From positions 2,200,001 to 2,264,000 of the forward strand of contig NZ_CP029426.2 in the NCBI RefSeq assembly GCF_002266435.3: a stretch of 64,000 nucleotides of DNA, written 5' to 3'. Of this stretch, positions 34,376-42,560 are shown piece after piece (the stretch's first letter is position 1; each line of letters opens with the position of its first letter). The translations under genes and the position numbers were made by a program. This stretch comes from Bradyrhizobium amphicarpaeae. Its GTDB lineage: Bacteria; Pseudomonadota; Alphaproteobacteria; Rhizobiales; Xanthobacteraceae. The notes below the pieces were generated by a model that worked only from the letters and a program-made list of their open reading frames with translations, was not told where the DNA came from and made no database searches.

Positions 34376-35455
34376 ATGCGCGCTGCGATTTTCAGGAACG
34401 GTGAGATTGTCGTCGACCGGATGGCCGAGCCGAAGCCGGGCCCCGGCCAGGTTCTGGTGAGGACGCTCGCCTGCGGCATCTGCGGCTCCGACCTGCATGC
34501 GCGCCAGCATGCGCCGCGGATGGTGGAGATGGCCAGGAAGACCGGCCGCACGCCGATGGATCTGTCGCGTGACGTCGTGTTCGGTCACGAATTCTGCTGC
34601 GAGATCGTCGATTACGGCCCCGGCACGGAACGCAAGTTCAGCCCGGGGACGCGTGTCTGCTCGCTGCCCGCGCTGGTGACGCCGGAGGGCATCAAGGGGA
34701 TCGGCTATTCCAACGACTTCGTCGGCGGCTATGCCGAGCAGATGGTCTTGAGCGAGCCGCTCCTGCTCGAAGTGCCCAACGGTCTTGCGCCGGAACACGC
34801 GGCGTTGACCGAGCCACTCGCCGTCGGCGTTCACGCGGTCGCCAAGGCCAACATCCGCGGCGGCGAGGTGCCGCTCGTGATCGGCTGCGGCCCGGTCGGG
34901 CTCGCAGTGATCGCGGCATTGAAGCTCAGGGGACTCCATCCGATCGTCGCTGCCGATTATTCGCCGGCCCGGCGCGCGCTTGCCGCAAAGCTCGGCGCCG
35001 ATATCGTCGTCGATCCCAGGGTGTCGCAGCCCTATGCGACCTGGGCCGAGCACGCGCAGATGTCGGATGTGGAGAAGGCGGCGCGGCCGCCGTTCCAGGC
35101 CATGCTGCCGGCGCTGAAGCCTGCGATCATCTTCGAATGCGTCGGCGTGCCCGGACTGCTGCAGCAGGTGTTCGAAGGCGCGCCGCGCGATGCGAGGATC
35201 GTCGTGGTCGGCGTCTGCATGGAGAGCGACCGAAGCGAGCCGATGCTCGGCATCATGAAGGAGCTCAACGTCCAATATGTGCTCGGCTACACGCCGGAGG
35301 AATTCGCCGCGTCGCTCCGCCTGATCGCGGAAGGCCAGGTGGATGCGGCCGCGATGGTCACGGCCGAGGTCGGCATCGACGGCGTCGCCAAGGCCTTCGC
35401 CGATCTCGCCAATCCCGAGGCGCACACCAAGATCATCGTGCAGCCCTGGCGATGA
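34376..35455 (+). CDS. Zinc-type alcohol dehydrogenase-like protein (MDR superfamily)
   Basis: This 359-residue medium-chain dehydrogenase has GICGSDLHARQH near residue 35 (catalytic zinc Cys) and FGHEFCCEIVDYG with the second ligand region. The Rossmann motif is GCGPVGLAVI near residue 165. Unlike most relatives, the structural-zinc segment with four cysteines is absent; an extended loop (SPGTRVCSLPALVTPEGIKG) takes its place. A strong GGGAGGAGCCGG ribosome binding site precedes the ATG. It is 60 bases downstream of the EamA gene. The substrate is unknown. Confidence 0.87.
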   Translation: MRAAIFRNGEIVVDRMAEPKPGPGQVLVRTLACGICGSDLHARQHAPRMVEMARKTGRTPMDLSRDVVFGHEFCCEIVDYGPGTERKFSPGTRVCSLPALVTPEGIKGIGYSNDFVGGYAEQMVLSEPLLLEVPNGLAPEHAALTEPLAVGVHAVAKANIRGGEVPLVIGCGPVGLAVIAALKLRGLHPIVAADYSPARRALAAKLGADIVVDPRVSQPYATWAEHAQMSDVEKAARPPFQAMLPALKPAIIFECVGVPGLLQQVFEGAPRDARIVVVGVCMESDRSEPMLGIMKELNVQYVLGYTPEEFAASLRLIAEGQVDAAAMVTAEVGIDGVAKAFADLANPEAHTKIIVQPWR

Positions 35456-35461
35456 TGGTCT

Positions 35462-35550
35462 CGTAGGGTGGGCAAAGGCGCGCAGCGCCGTGCCCATCAT
35501 CCAACGCAGCGCTTGTGATGGTGGGCACGCTACGCTTTGCCCACCCTACG
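35462..35550. repeat. Palindromic repeat, family R4 (TAGGGTGGG ends)
   Basis: CGTAGGGTGGGCAAAG (35462-35477) and CTTTGCCCACCCTACG (35535-35550) are exact reverse complements. It shares TAGGGTGGG and CCCACCCTA ends with the element at 31258-31347. It lies between two convergent genes. Confidence 0.88.
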
Positions 35551-35577
35551 AGACTACGAGACTACGAGACTACGAGA
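35547..35577. repeat. Tandem 8-base repeat TACGAGAC
   Basis: Nearly four head-to-tail copies of TACGAGAC begin inside the last bases of the R4 palindrome and stop seven bases before the stop codon of the PPK2 gene. It looks like slippage growth at the repeat end. Confidence 0.85.
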
Positions 35578-35583
35578 TCGCCC

Positions 35584-36504
35584 TCAGTACTTCGCGGGCA
35601 CGTACATCTCCGGCGGGATCGGTCCGCGGTGATAGTCGGGATTGCGAACGCGCGGCGGTAGCACAACGGGCGCCCGTGCGACCTCCTGGTACGGCAGTTG
35701 GCTCAAGAGATGTGAAATGCAGTTGAGCCGCGCCCGCTTCTTGTCGACGGCATCGACGATCCACCATGGCGAATCCGGCAGATGGGTGTGCTCCATCATT
35801 GTTTCCTTGGCCTTGGTGTATTGTTCCCAGCGGCTTCGCGCCTCGACATCCATCGGGCTCAACTTCCACTGCTTCAGCGGATCCTTGATGCGCATGGTGA
35901 AACGAAACTGCTGCTCGTCGTCCGTAATGGAAAACCAGTATTTGATCAGGCTGGTGCCGGAGCGGATCAGCATCCGCTCGAATTCCGGCACCGACTGGAA
36001 GAATTCCTGGTACTCGGCATCGGTGCAGAAGCCCATCACGCGCTCGACGCCGGCGCGGTTGTACCAGCTGCGGTCGAACAGCACGATCTCGCCGCCGGCC
36101 GGCAGGTGCGACACGTAGCGCTGGAAGTACCATTGCGTTCGCTCGCGCTCGCTCGGTGCCGGCAGCGCGGCGACGCGGCAGATGCGCGGATTGAGGCGCT
36201 GGGTGATGCGCTTGATCACGCCGCCCTTGCCGGCGGAGTCGCGGCCCTCGAACAGCACCACGACCTTCTTCTTCTCGCTCTGCACCCAGTCCTGGAGTTT
36301 GACCAGCTCGCCCTGGAGCCGGAGCAACTCGCGGAAATAGAGTTTTCGGTCGACCGTCGGGTTGAGCGTATCGGTTTCGTCGAGCAACTCGTCGAGACGG
36401 GCGTCGTCCAGCTCCATCTCCAGCTCTTCGTCGAGATCGTCGGTCATCTCGCGGATGATGCGCTCGCGCTTGGCCATTTCAAAGGTGCGATCGGATGTGG
36501 TCAT
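35584..36504 (-). CDS. ppk2: Polyphosphate kinase 2 (PPK2, single domain)
   Basis: This 306-residue PPK2-family kinase transfers phosphate between polyphosphate and a nucleotide, usually to make GTP or ATP. Walker A is LFEGRDSAGKGG (about residue 100). The Walker B region is VLFDRSWYNRAGVERVMGF, and the lid arginines lie near NPRICRVAALPAPSERER. The acidic N-terminus (DDLDEELEMELDD) is typical. One PPK2 domain is present, matching the class I type. The start at 36504 has GAGAGA upstream; the frame runs on into the neighbouring gene without similarity. It follows the Lrp gene on the same strand with a 107-base gap. Confidence 0.92.
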   Translation of the reverse strand: MTTSDRTFEMAKRERIIREMTDDLDEELEMELDDARLDELLDETDTLNPTVDRKLYFRELLRLQGELVKLQDWVQSEKKKVVVLFEGRDSAGKGGVIKRITQRLNPRICRVAALPAPSERERTQWYFQRYVSHLPAGGEIVLFDRSWYNRAGVERVMGFCTDAEYQEFFQSVPEFERMLIRSGTSLIKYWFSITDDEQQFRFTMRIKDPLKQWKLSPMDVEARSRWEQYTKAKETMMEHTHLPDSPWWIVDAVDKKRARLNCISHLLSQLPYQEVARAPVVLPPRVRNPDYHRGPIPPEMYVPAKY

Positions 36505-36611
36505 GGGTCTCTCTCGGCTCGGTGCCTTCTCGTCCCATGACCATTGACGGGGTTTATTGCGCCCTTGTGACACCGGCGGCCGGCGCGGTTCCGCAATGAC
36601 CCGGCGGACCG

Positions 36612-37073
36612 TCACACCGGTAGCGCGATCGAGTATTTCACCTGGCTCAGCGCGAAGCTCGATTCGATCGAGGCGATGCCGTCGAGCCGGGTCAGCTTGG
36701 TCTTCAGGAACGTCTCGTAGGAAGCGAGGTCGGCGGCGACCACGCGCAGCAGATAGTCGCGGTTGCCTGTCATCAGATAGCACTCCAACACCTCGTCCCA
36801 TTTCGAGATCGCGCGGGCGAAGCGATTGAGATCCTCCTCCTTCTGCCGCGCCAGCTTGATCGAGATGAACACGCTGACATGCAGGCCGAGCGCCTTCTGG
36901 TCCACGGTCGCGATATAGCGCGAGATCACGCCGCGTTCCTCCAGCAGCTTGACCCGGCGGTGGCAGGGCGAGACCGAAAGCCCGACCTTGTCGGCGAGTT
37001 CCTGCATGGTCATCCGGCTGTCGTTCTGGAGGTGGCTGAGGATCTTGCGGTCAATGGCGTCGAGCTCGGGCAT
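36612..37073 (-). CDS. Lrp/AsnC-family transcriptional regulator
   Basis: This 153-residue feast/famine regulator has a helix-turn-helix at residues 5-60 (LDAIDRKILSHLQNDSRMTM ... VSPCHRRVKLLEERG) and a C-terminal RAM amino-acid-binding domain. It is divergent from the large E1 dehydrogenase gene at 37209 with 135 bases between. Lrp-type regulators commonly control such a divergent catabolic gene in response to an amino acid. The pair recalls MdeR/MdeB of methionine catabolism in Pseudomonas, although no methionine gamma-lyase gene is next to it. The frame extends upstream without family similarity. Confidence 0.92.
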   Translation of the reverse strand: MPELDAIDRKILSHLQNDSRMTMQELADKVGLSVSPCHRRVKLLEERGVISRYIATVDQKALGLHVSVFISIKLARQKEEDLNRFARAISKWDEVLECYLMTGNRDYLLRVVAADLASYETFLKTKLTRLDGIASIESSFALSQVKYSIALPV

Positions 37074-37208
37074 TGGGATGAAACCTGCTATTTTGGCGAT
37101 CTGTTGGTAAAGTATCCCAATATCTAAGCGTATGGCGCGAAAAATTGAGAAGATTGGGCCCCCTCGCGGGCGTATCATCGGTGGCACCTGTTTGCCGGGA
37201 GCATTGCC

Positions 37209-39572
37209 ATGCCCGTTGATCCTGCTCATCTCGATACGCTGACCGCGCTCAGCCGCAAGGCGCTGTGGCTGTCGTCCTGGACCATCCACCACGCCAACCA
37301 CATCCGTCCCAATGCCGACGGCCTGAAGGTCGGCGGACACCAGGCCTCGTCCGCCTCGCTGGCCACCATCATGTCGGCGCTGTACTTCCACGTGCTGCGC
37401 CCCGAGGACCGCGTCGCGGTGAAGCCGCATGCGAGCCCGGTGTTCCACGCCATCCAATATCTGTTCGGAAGGCAGAGCCGCGAGAAGCTGGAGAATTTCC
37501 GCGGCTTCAAGGGCGCGCAATCCTATCCTTCGCGCACCAAGGACGTCGACGACGTCGATTTTTCCACCGGTTCCGTCGGCCTCGGCGTCGCGCAGACGCT
37601 GTTCGCCTCGCTGGTGCAGGATTACGTCAAGGCGCATGGCTGGATGAAGGACCGCCGCGAAGGGCGGATGATCGCGCTGGTCGGCGATGCCGAGATGGAC
37701 GAGGGCAACATCTGGGAGGCGCTGGCCGAAGGCTGGAAGCACGGCCTGCGCAATACCTGGTGGGTGGTCGACTATAACCGCCAGTCGCTCGACGCCGTCG
37801 TGCGCGAAGGGCTCTGGGAAAAGTTCGAGACCATGTTCCGCAATTTCGGCTGGGACGTCGTCATCGTGAAATACGGCCGCCTGATGCGGGAAGCGTTCGC
37901 CGAGCCCGGCGGCGAGGCGCTGAAGCGCTGGATCGACAATTGCCCGAACGCGCTCTACGCCGCGCTGTGCTTCCAGGGCGGCGCAGCCTTCCGCAAGCAT
38001 CTGCACGACGAGATCGGCGACCAGGGACCGATCACAAAGCTGATCGATCGCCGCAGCGACGAGGAATTGCTGGCGCTGATGTCGAATCTCGGCGGCCACG
38101 ACATGGCGAGCATGGTCGACGCGTTCGAATCCATCGACCACGACCGTCCGGTCTGCTTCATCGCCTACACCATCAAGGGCGTCGGCCTGCCGTTCCAGGG
38201 CCACAAGGACAATCACGCCGGCCTCATGACGGTCGCGCAGATGGAGAAATATCGCGACAGCCAGAACATCCGGCCCGGCCACGAATGGGACAAGTACGAA
38301 GGTCTCGCGCAGTCGGCCGCCGAGCTCGATGCCTTCCTCGCGCGCGTGCCGTTCAACCGGGACGGCCGCCGCCTGACCGCGCCCGTCGTCGAGGTGCCCC
38401 AGCAGCTCGCCTTCAAGCCGGCGCCGCAGATGTCGACCCAGCAGGGCTTTGGCCTGGTGCTGAACGAGATCGCGCGCGGCGACAGCGAACTCGCCCAGCG
38501 CATCGTCACCACTTCGCCCGACGTCACCGTCTCGACCAATCTCGGACCCTGGGTGAACCGGCGCGGCCTGTTCGCGCGCGCCGAGAAGGCGGACTTATTC
38601 CGCAGCGAGAAAATTCCCTCCACCTTCAACTGGGACTTCTCGCCCAAGGGCCAGCATCTCGAGCTCGGGATCGCCGAGATGAACCTGTTCATCATGCTCT
38701 CGGCGCTCGGCCTGTCGCACCAGATCAACGGCGAGCGGCTGCTGCCGGTCGGCACGCTCTACGATCCCTTCATCGAGCGCGGGCTCGATGCGCTGAATTA
38801 CGCCTGCTACCAGGATGCGCGCTTCATGGTGGCGGCGACGCCATCAGGCATCACGCTTGCGCCCGAGGGTGGCGCGCATCAGTCGATCGCGACGCCGCTG
38901 ATCGGCATGGCGCAGGACGGGCTCGCCTCGTTCGAGCCGGCCTTCGTCGACGAGCTCGCCGTGATCATGGCTTTCGGATTCGACCACATGCAGCGCGATC
39001 CGGGCGAGGGCGGTTCGGTCTATTTGCGGCTCTCGACGCGCAGCATCGATCAAGCGCAGCGGATCATGACGCCGGAGCTGGCGCAGGGCATCACCGACGG
39101 CGCCTACTGGCTGCGCAAGCCGGGCCCGAATGCCGAACTCGTGATTGCCTATACCGGCGCGGTCGCGCCGGAAGCAATCGAGGCGACCGGCTTCATCGGC
39201 GAGAGCCGACGCGACATCGGCCTGCTCGCGATCACCTCGGCCGACCGCCTCCATGCAGGCTGGACCGCTGCACGGAAATTGCGGCGCGACCGCCGCGGCG
39301 TGCAGCATCTCAGCCATATCGAAAAACTGCTGACGCCGCTGCCGCGCGACTGTGGCATCGTGACCGTGATCGACGGCCATCCCTCCGCGCTCGGCTGGCT
39401 AGGCAGCGTCCGCGGCCATCGCGTCGAGGCGCTCGGCGTCGAGCAGTTCGGCCAGACCGGCACCATCGCCGACCTTTATCGCCACTACGGCATCGACGCC
39501 AACGCCATCATCGATGCGGCGGAAAGCCTCACCACCGGCGCGCCGGTGCTGCATCGGAAGATGGCGGTGTAG
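37209..39572 (+). CDS. Homodimeric-type 2-oxoacid dehydrogenase E1 / transketolase-like protein (AceE/MdeB-like)
   Basis: This 787-residue thiamine-diphosphate enzyme has the layout of AceE-type pyruvate dehydrogenase E1. The N-terminal domain carries GHQASSASLATIM and the ThDP/Mg motif GDAEMDEGNIWEALAEGW. The middle pyrimidine domain includes HLELGIAEMNLFIMLSALG with the activating Glu, and the C-terminal transketolase domain follows. It is about 100 residues shorter than typical AceE. No E2 or E3 gene lies nearby, so it may feed a shared E2 or act alone. Divergence from an Lrp regulator suggests oxidative decarboxylation of an amino-acid-derived 2-oxoacid such as 2-oxobutyrate. Confidence 0.88.
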   Translation: MPVDPAHLDTLTALSRKALWLSSWTIHHANHIRPNADGLKVGGHQASSASLATIMSALYFHVLRPEDRVAVKPHASPVFHAIQYLFGRQSREKLENFRGFKGAQSYPSRTKDVDDVDFSTGSVGLGVAQTLFASLVQDYVKAHGWMKDRREGRMIALVGDAEMDEGNIWEALAEGWKHGLRNTWWVVDYNRQSLDAVVREGLWEKFETMFRNFGWDVVIVKYGRLMREAFAEPGGEALKRWIDNCPNALYAALCFQGGAAFRKHLHDEIGDQGPITKLIDRRSDEELLALMSNLGGHDMASMVDAFESIDHDRPVCFIAYTIKGVGLPFQGHKDNHAGLMTVAQMEKYRDSQNIRPGHEWDKYEGLAQSAAELDAFLARVPFNRDGRRLTAPVVEVPQQLAFKPAPQMSTQQGFGLVLNEIARGDSELAQRIVTTSPDVTVSTNLGPWVNRRGLFARAEKADLFRSEKIPSTFNWDFSPKGQHLELGIAEMNLFIMLSALGLSHQINGERLLPVGTLYDPFIERGLDALNYACYQDARFMVAATPSGITLAPEGGAHQSIATPLIGMAQDGLASFEPAFVDELAVIMAFGFDHMQRDPGEGGSVYLRLSTRSIDQAQRIMTPELAQGITDGAYWLRKPGPNAELVIAYTGAVAPEAIEATGFIGESRRDIGLLAITSADRLHAGWTAARKLRRDRRGVQHLSHIEKLLTPLPRDCGIVTVIDGHPSALGWLGSVRGHRVEALGVEQFGQTGTIADLYRHYGIDANAIIDAAESLTTGAPVLHRKMAV

Positions 39573-39589
39573 TCGGGGTAACCGGGCGC

Positions 39590-39727
39590 ATGGGCCCCGG
39601 CTCGGCAGCGCATCACTGAAGAAGTGCTGCGCTGCGTCCGGGGCACGAGAGTTCTTGGACTCGTTTTAAATCCCGTGTCCCGGACGCGGCGCGGCATGAA
39701 ATGTCGCGACGCAGAGCCGGGACCCAT
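39590..39727. repeat. Palindromic repeat, family R2 (ATGGGCCCCGGCTC ends)
   Basis: ATGGGCCCCGGCTC (39590-39603) pairs with GAGCCGGGACCCAT (39714-39727) with one mismatch. Inner GTCCGGGGCACGAG and GTGTCCCGGAC are also complementary. Related elements lie at 62094-62233 and 63045-63176. It occupies much of the 303-base gap before the aldehyde dehydrogenase gene, in which nothing else was recognised. Confidence 0.88.
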
Positions 39728-39875
39728 CGTGCGCTTGCCACGTTCCCGCCATCGGCTCATATAACCCCCGTCCGCCGCAACGCTGGCCCCGCATATGGCG
39801 GGTTCAATTGCCGGCGCTTTCGTGCAAGGATGCCTGCCGAAACGCCCCCACCATGCCCCCAAAAAGAGGTTAACG

Positions 39876-41306
39876 ATGGTCAATCGCATGCAATTCTACA
39901 TCGACGGCGCCTGGGTCGATCCCGCCGTCAAGAAGTCAACTCCGGTCGTCAACCCCGCGACGGAAGAGGCGATGTACGAGGTTGCGCTGGGCTCCAAGGC
40001 CGACGTCGACAAGGCGGTCGCCGCCGCCAAGCGCGCCTTCGCGACCTTCTCCCAGACCAGCCGTGACGAGCGCGTCGCGCTGCTCACCAAAGTGATCGAG
40101 GTCTACAAGGGCCGCCTCAAGGAGATCGGCGCCGCCGTCTCCGACGAGATGGGCGCACCGCTGCCGATGGCGGAGAAGCTGCAGGCCGGCGCCGGCCTCG
40201 GCCATCTCATGACCACGCTCGACGTGCTCAAGAACTATCATTTCGAGGAGCCGGTCGGCACCGCCATGGTGCTGCGCGAGCCGATCGGCGTGGTCGGCAT
40301 GATCACGCCCTGGAACTGGCCGCTCAACCAGATCGCCTGCAAGGTCGCCCCCGCGCTCGCTGCCGGCTGCACCATGATCCTGAAGCCCAGCGAGTTCACC
40401 CCGACCTCGGCGTTGATCTTCGCGGAAATCCTCCATGAAGCCGGCGTGCCGAAGGGCGTGTTCAACCTCGTCAACGGCCTCGGCCCCGAGGTCGGCGCGG
40501 CCATGAGCGAGCACCCCGACATCGACATGATCTCCTTCACCGGCTCGACCCGTGCCGGCATCGATGTTGCGAAGCGCGCGGCGCCGACCGTGAAGCGCGT
40601 CAGCCAGGAGCTGGGCGGAAAGTCGCCGAACGTCATCCTCGAAGGCGCCGACCTGCAGAAGGCGGTGACCGGCGGCGTGATGCACATGTTCAACAACTCC
40701 GGCCAATCCTGCAACGCGCCCTCGCGCATGATCGTGCCGCTGTCCAAGATGAAGGACGTCGCCGCGATCGCGAAGGCGGTCGCCGACAAGACCAAGGCCG
40801 GTGATCCCCGCGCCGAAGGCACCACCATCGGCCCCGTCGTCAACCGCGGCCAGTGGGACAAGATCCAGGGCCTGATCAAGAAGGGCATCGACGAGGGCGC
40901 AACGCTCGTCGCCGGCGGCCCGGGCCTGCCCGAAGGCGTCAACAAGGGCTTCTATGTCCGTCCGACCATCTTCGCCGACGTCACGCCCGACATGACGATC
41001 GCCCGCGAAGAGATCTTCGGGCCGGTGCTGACCATCATCGGCGCCAAGGACGAAGCGGAAGCCGTGCACATCGCCAACGACACGCCGTACGGCCTCGCCG
41101 GCTACGTCACGGGCGCTTCGGTCGAGGACGCCAAGCGCGTCGGCCGCCAGATCCGCGCCGGCAACGTCAACCTGCAGGGCGTGCCCAACGACCGCACCGC
41201 GCCGTTCGGCGGCTACAAGCAGTCGGGCAACGGCCGCGAGTGGGGCAAGTACGGCCTCGAGGACTTCCTCGAAGTGAAGGCGGTTGCGGGCTTCAACGCG
41301 GCGTAA
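39876..41306 (+). CDS. NAD(P)-dependent aldehyde dehydrogenase
   Basis: This 476-residue aldehyde dehydrogenase oxidises an aldehyde to its acid. Features are the cofactor segment GMITPWNWPLNQIACKVAPA, the general base Glu in SQELGGKSPNVIL, the nucleophile Cys in FNNSGQSCNAPSRM, and the C-terminal REEIFGPVLTIIG and PFGGYKQSGNGRE motifs. The start at 39876 has AGAGG upstream; the frame continues upstream to 39795 without family similarity. An intrinsic terminator follows at 41331-41362. The substrate is not evident; the uronate-type genes downstream are possible pathway partners. Confidence 0.93.
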   Translation: MVNRMQFYIDGAWVDPAVKKSTPVVNPATEEAMYEVALGSKADVDKAVAAAKRAFATFSQTSRDERVALLTKVIEVYKGRLKEIGAAVSDEMGAPLPMAEKLQAGAGLGHLMTTLDVLKNYHFEEPVGTAMVLREPIGVVGMITPWNWPLNQIACKVAPALAAGCTMILKPSEFTPTSALIFAEILHEAGVPKGVFNLVNGLGPEVGAAMSEHPDIDMISFTGSTRAGIDVAKRAAPTVKRVSQELGGKSPNVILEGADLQKAVTGGVMHMFNNSGQSCNAPSRMIVPLSKMKDVAAIAKAVADKTKAGDPRAEGTTIGPVVNRGQWDKIQGLIKKGIDEGATLVAGGPGLPEGVNKGFYVRPTIFADVTPDMTIAREEIFGPVLTIIGAKDEAEAVHIANDTPYGLAGYVTGASVEDAKRVGRQIRAGNVNLQGVPNDRTAPFGGYKQSGNGREWGKYGLEDFLEVKAVAGFNAA

Positions 41307-41330
41307 GCTTTCGCGCCTCAACAATCATGA

Positions 41331-41362
41331 CGCCGGAGCGGGAAATTGCTCCGGCGTTTTTT
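41331..41362 (+). terminator. Intrinsic terminator after the aldehyde dehydrogenase gene
   Basis: CGCCGGAGC (41331-41339) and GCTCCGGCG (41348-41356) form a perfect 9-base-pair stem followed by TTTTTT (41357-41362). Confidence 0.95.
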
Positions 41363-41367
41363 CTTTC

Positions 41368-41476
41368 CGTCATTCCGGGGCGTCGCGAGAGCGATGAGCC
41401 CGGAATCCATTTGTCACCGAGCTCTGTTGCACGATGGATTCCGGGCTCGCGCCAAGTGGCGCGCCCCGGAATGACG
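41368..41476. repeat. Palindromic repeat, family R3 (CGTCATTCCGGGGCG ends)
   Basis: CGTCATTCCGGGGCG (41368-41382) and CGCCCCGGAATGACG (41462-41476) are exact reverse complements; inner GAGCCCGGAATCCAT pairs with ATGGATTCCGGGCTC. It sits directly after the terminator, between convergent genes. Confidence 0.92.
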
Positions 41477-41493
41477 AGGAGGGTGCGGCGAGT

Positions 41494-42471
41494 CTATCCC
41501 CCCACCGCGCCCTGCGTGTTCACATACAGCGCGTAGATCGACTGGCTCGCCGCCATGAACAGGCGATTGCGTTTGACGCCGCCGAAGCAGAGATTGGCGC
41601 AGCGTTCCGGCAGCGCGATGCGGCCGATCATGACGCCGTCGGGCGCGAACACCACGACGCCGTCGAGCTCGGGATCGCCCATGCCCCAGCCGCACCAGAG
41701 ATTGCCGTCGATATCGCAGCGCATGCCGTCGGGCGTGCCCGGGCCGGCATCGATGTGCACGCGCTTGTTGGAAATCGTGGTGCCGTCGGCCGAGACGTCA
41801 TAGGCGAGGATCTTGCGGTTCGGCACCCCGCGCGATTCCACGACGTAGAGAATCTTCTCGTCCGGCGAGAAGCACAGCCCGTTCGGACCGAGCACGCCCT
41901 CGGCGACGATGGTCGCCTTGCCGGTCGCGGGATCGAGGCGATAGACATTCGGCTCGATCTCGGGCTCGGCCAGGTAGCCCTCGTAATTGCCGAGCAGGCC
42001 GAAGGTCGGATCGCTGAACCAGATCGAGCCGTCCGATTTGACGACGATATCGTTCGGCGAGTTCAACCGCTTGCCGTTGAACTGATCCATCAGAACGGTG
42101 ATGCTGCCGTCATATTCGGTCCGCGTCACGCGCCGCCCGCCGTGCTCGCAGCTGACGAGCCGGCCCTGGCGGTCGCGCGTGTTGCCATTGGCGAAATTGG
42201 AGGGTTTGCGGAACACGGAGACTGCGCCGGTCTCTTCCTCCCATTTGAGGATGCGCTGGTTCGGGATGTCGCTGCACAGCAGATAGCGCCCGTCGCCGAA
42301 CCACACCGGTCCCTCGGCCCAGCGCAGGCCGGTGGCCAGCCGCTCCACCGCCGACAATTTCAGCCAGTATTTTTCGAAGCGGGGATCGAGCGCACGAATG
42401 GCCGGGTCGGGATAATACGTCGCCGGCCGCCAGCCTGGCCGCTCCTGGGTGTGGGACGATGCCTCATTCAT
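41494..42471 (-). CDS. SMP-30/gluconolactonase-family lactonase
   Basis: This 325-residue six-bladed propeller protein shows the lactonase hallmarks RWAEGPVWFGDGRYLLCSD (metal-binding Glu), NSPNDIVVKSDGSIWFSDP, LGPNGLCFSPDEKILYV and GTPDGMRCDIDGNLW. It probably hydrolyses an aldonic or aldaric lactone. The start at 42471 has GAGAGAA upstream; the frame is open 25 codons further. It is divergent from a uronate-dehydrogenase-like gene only 89 bases away. The product of uronate dehydrogenase is a lactone, so the pair fits consecutive steps. Confidence 0.9.
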   Translation of the reverse strand: MNEASSHTQERPGWRPATYYPDPAIRALDPRFEKYWLKLSAVERLATGLRWAEGPVWFGDGRYLLCSDIPNQRILKWEEETGAVSVFRKPSNFANGNTRDRQGRLVSCEHGGRRVTRTEYDGSITVLMDQFNGKRLNSPNDIVVKSDGSIWFSDPTFGLLGNYEGYLAEPEIEPNVYRLDPATGKATIVAEGVLGPNGLCFSPDEKILYVVESRGVPNRKILAYDVSADGTTISNKRVHIDAGPGTPDGMRCDIDGNLWCGWGMGDPELDGVVVFAPDGVMIGRIALPERCANLCFGGVKRNRLFMAASQSIYALYVNTQGAVGG

Positions 42472-42560
42472 GTCGGTTCTCTCGTTTCGTTCCCTCTGGA
42501 CAATCCAGCTATCATTAGAGACACGTGACCGCAAATCGATCACCAACGGCGAGGGACGAC

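Noticed and set aside
33230..35500. Long open frame of about 750 codons on the minus strand, antisense to the EamA and alcohol dehydrogenase genes
   Set aside because: Arg/Gly/His/Asp-rich translation without domains, fully antisense to two well-supported genes; typical of high-GC third-position bias.
35547..35577. Possible CRISPR-like array
   Set aside because: Direct eight-base repeats without spacers and without cas genes; a simple tandem repeat.
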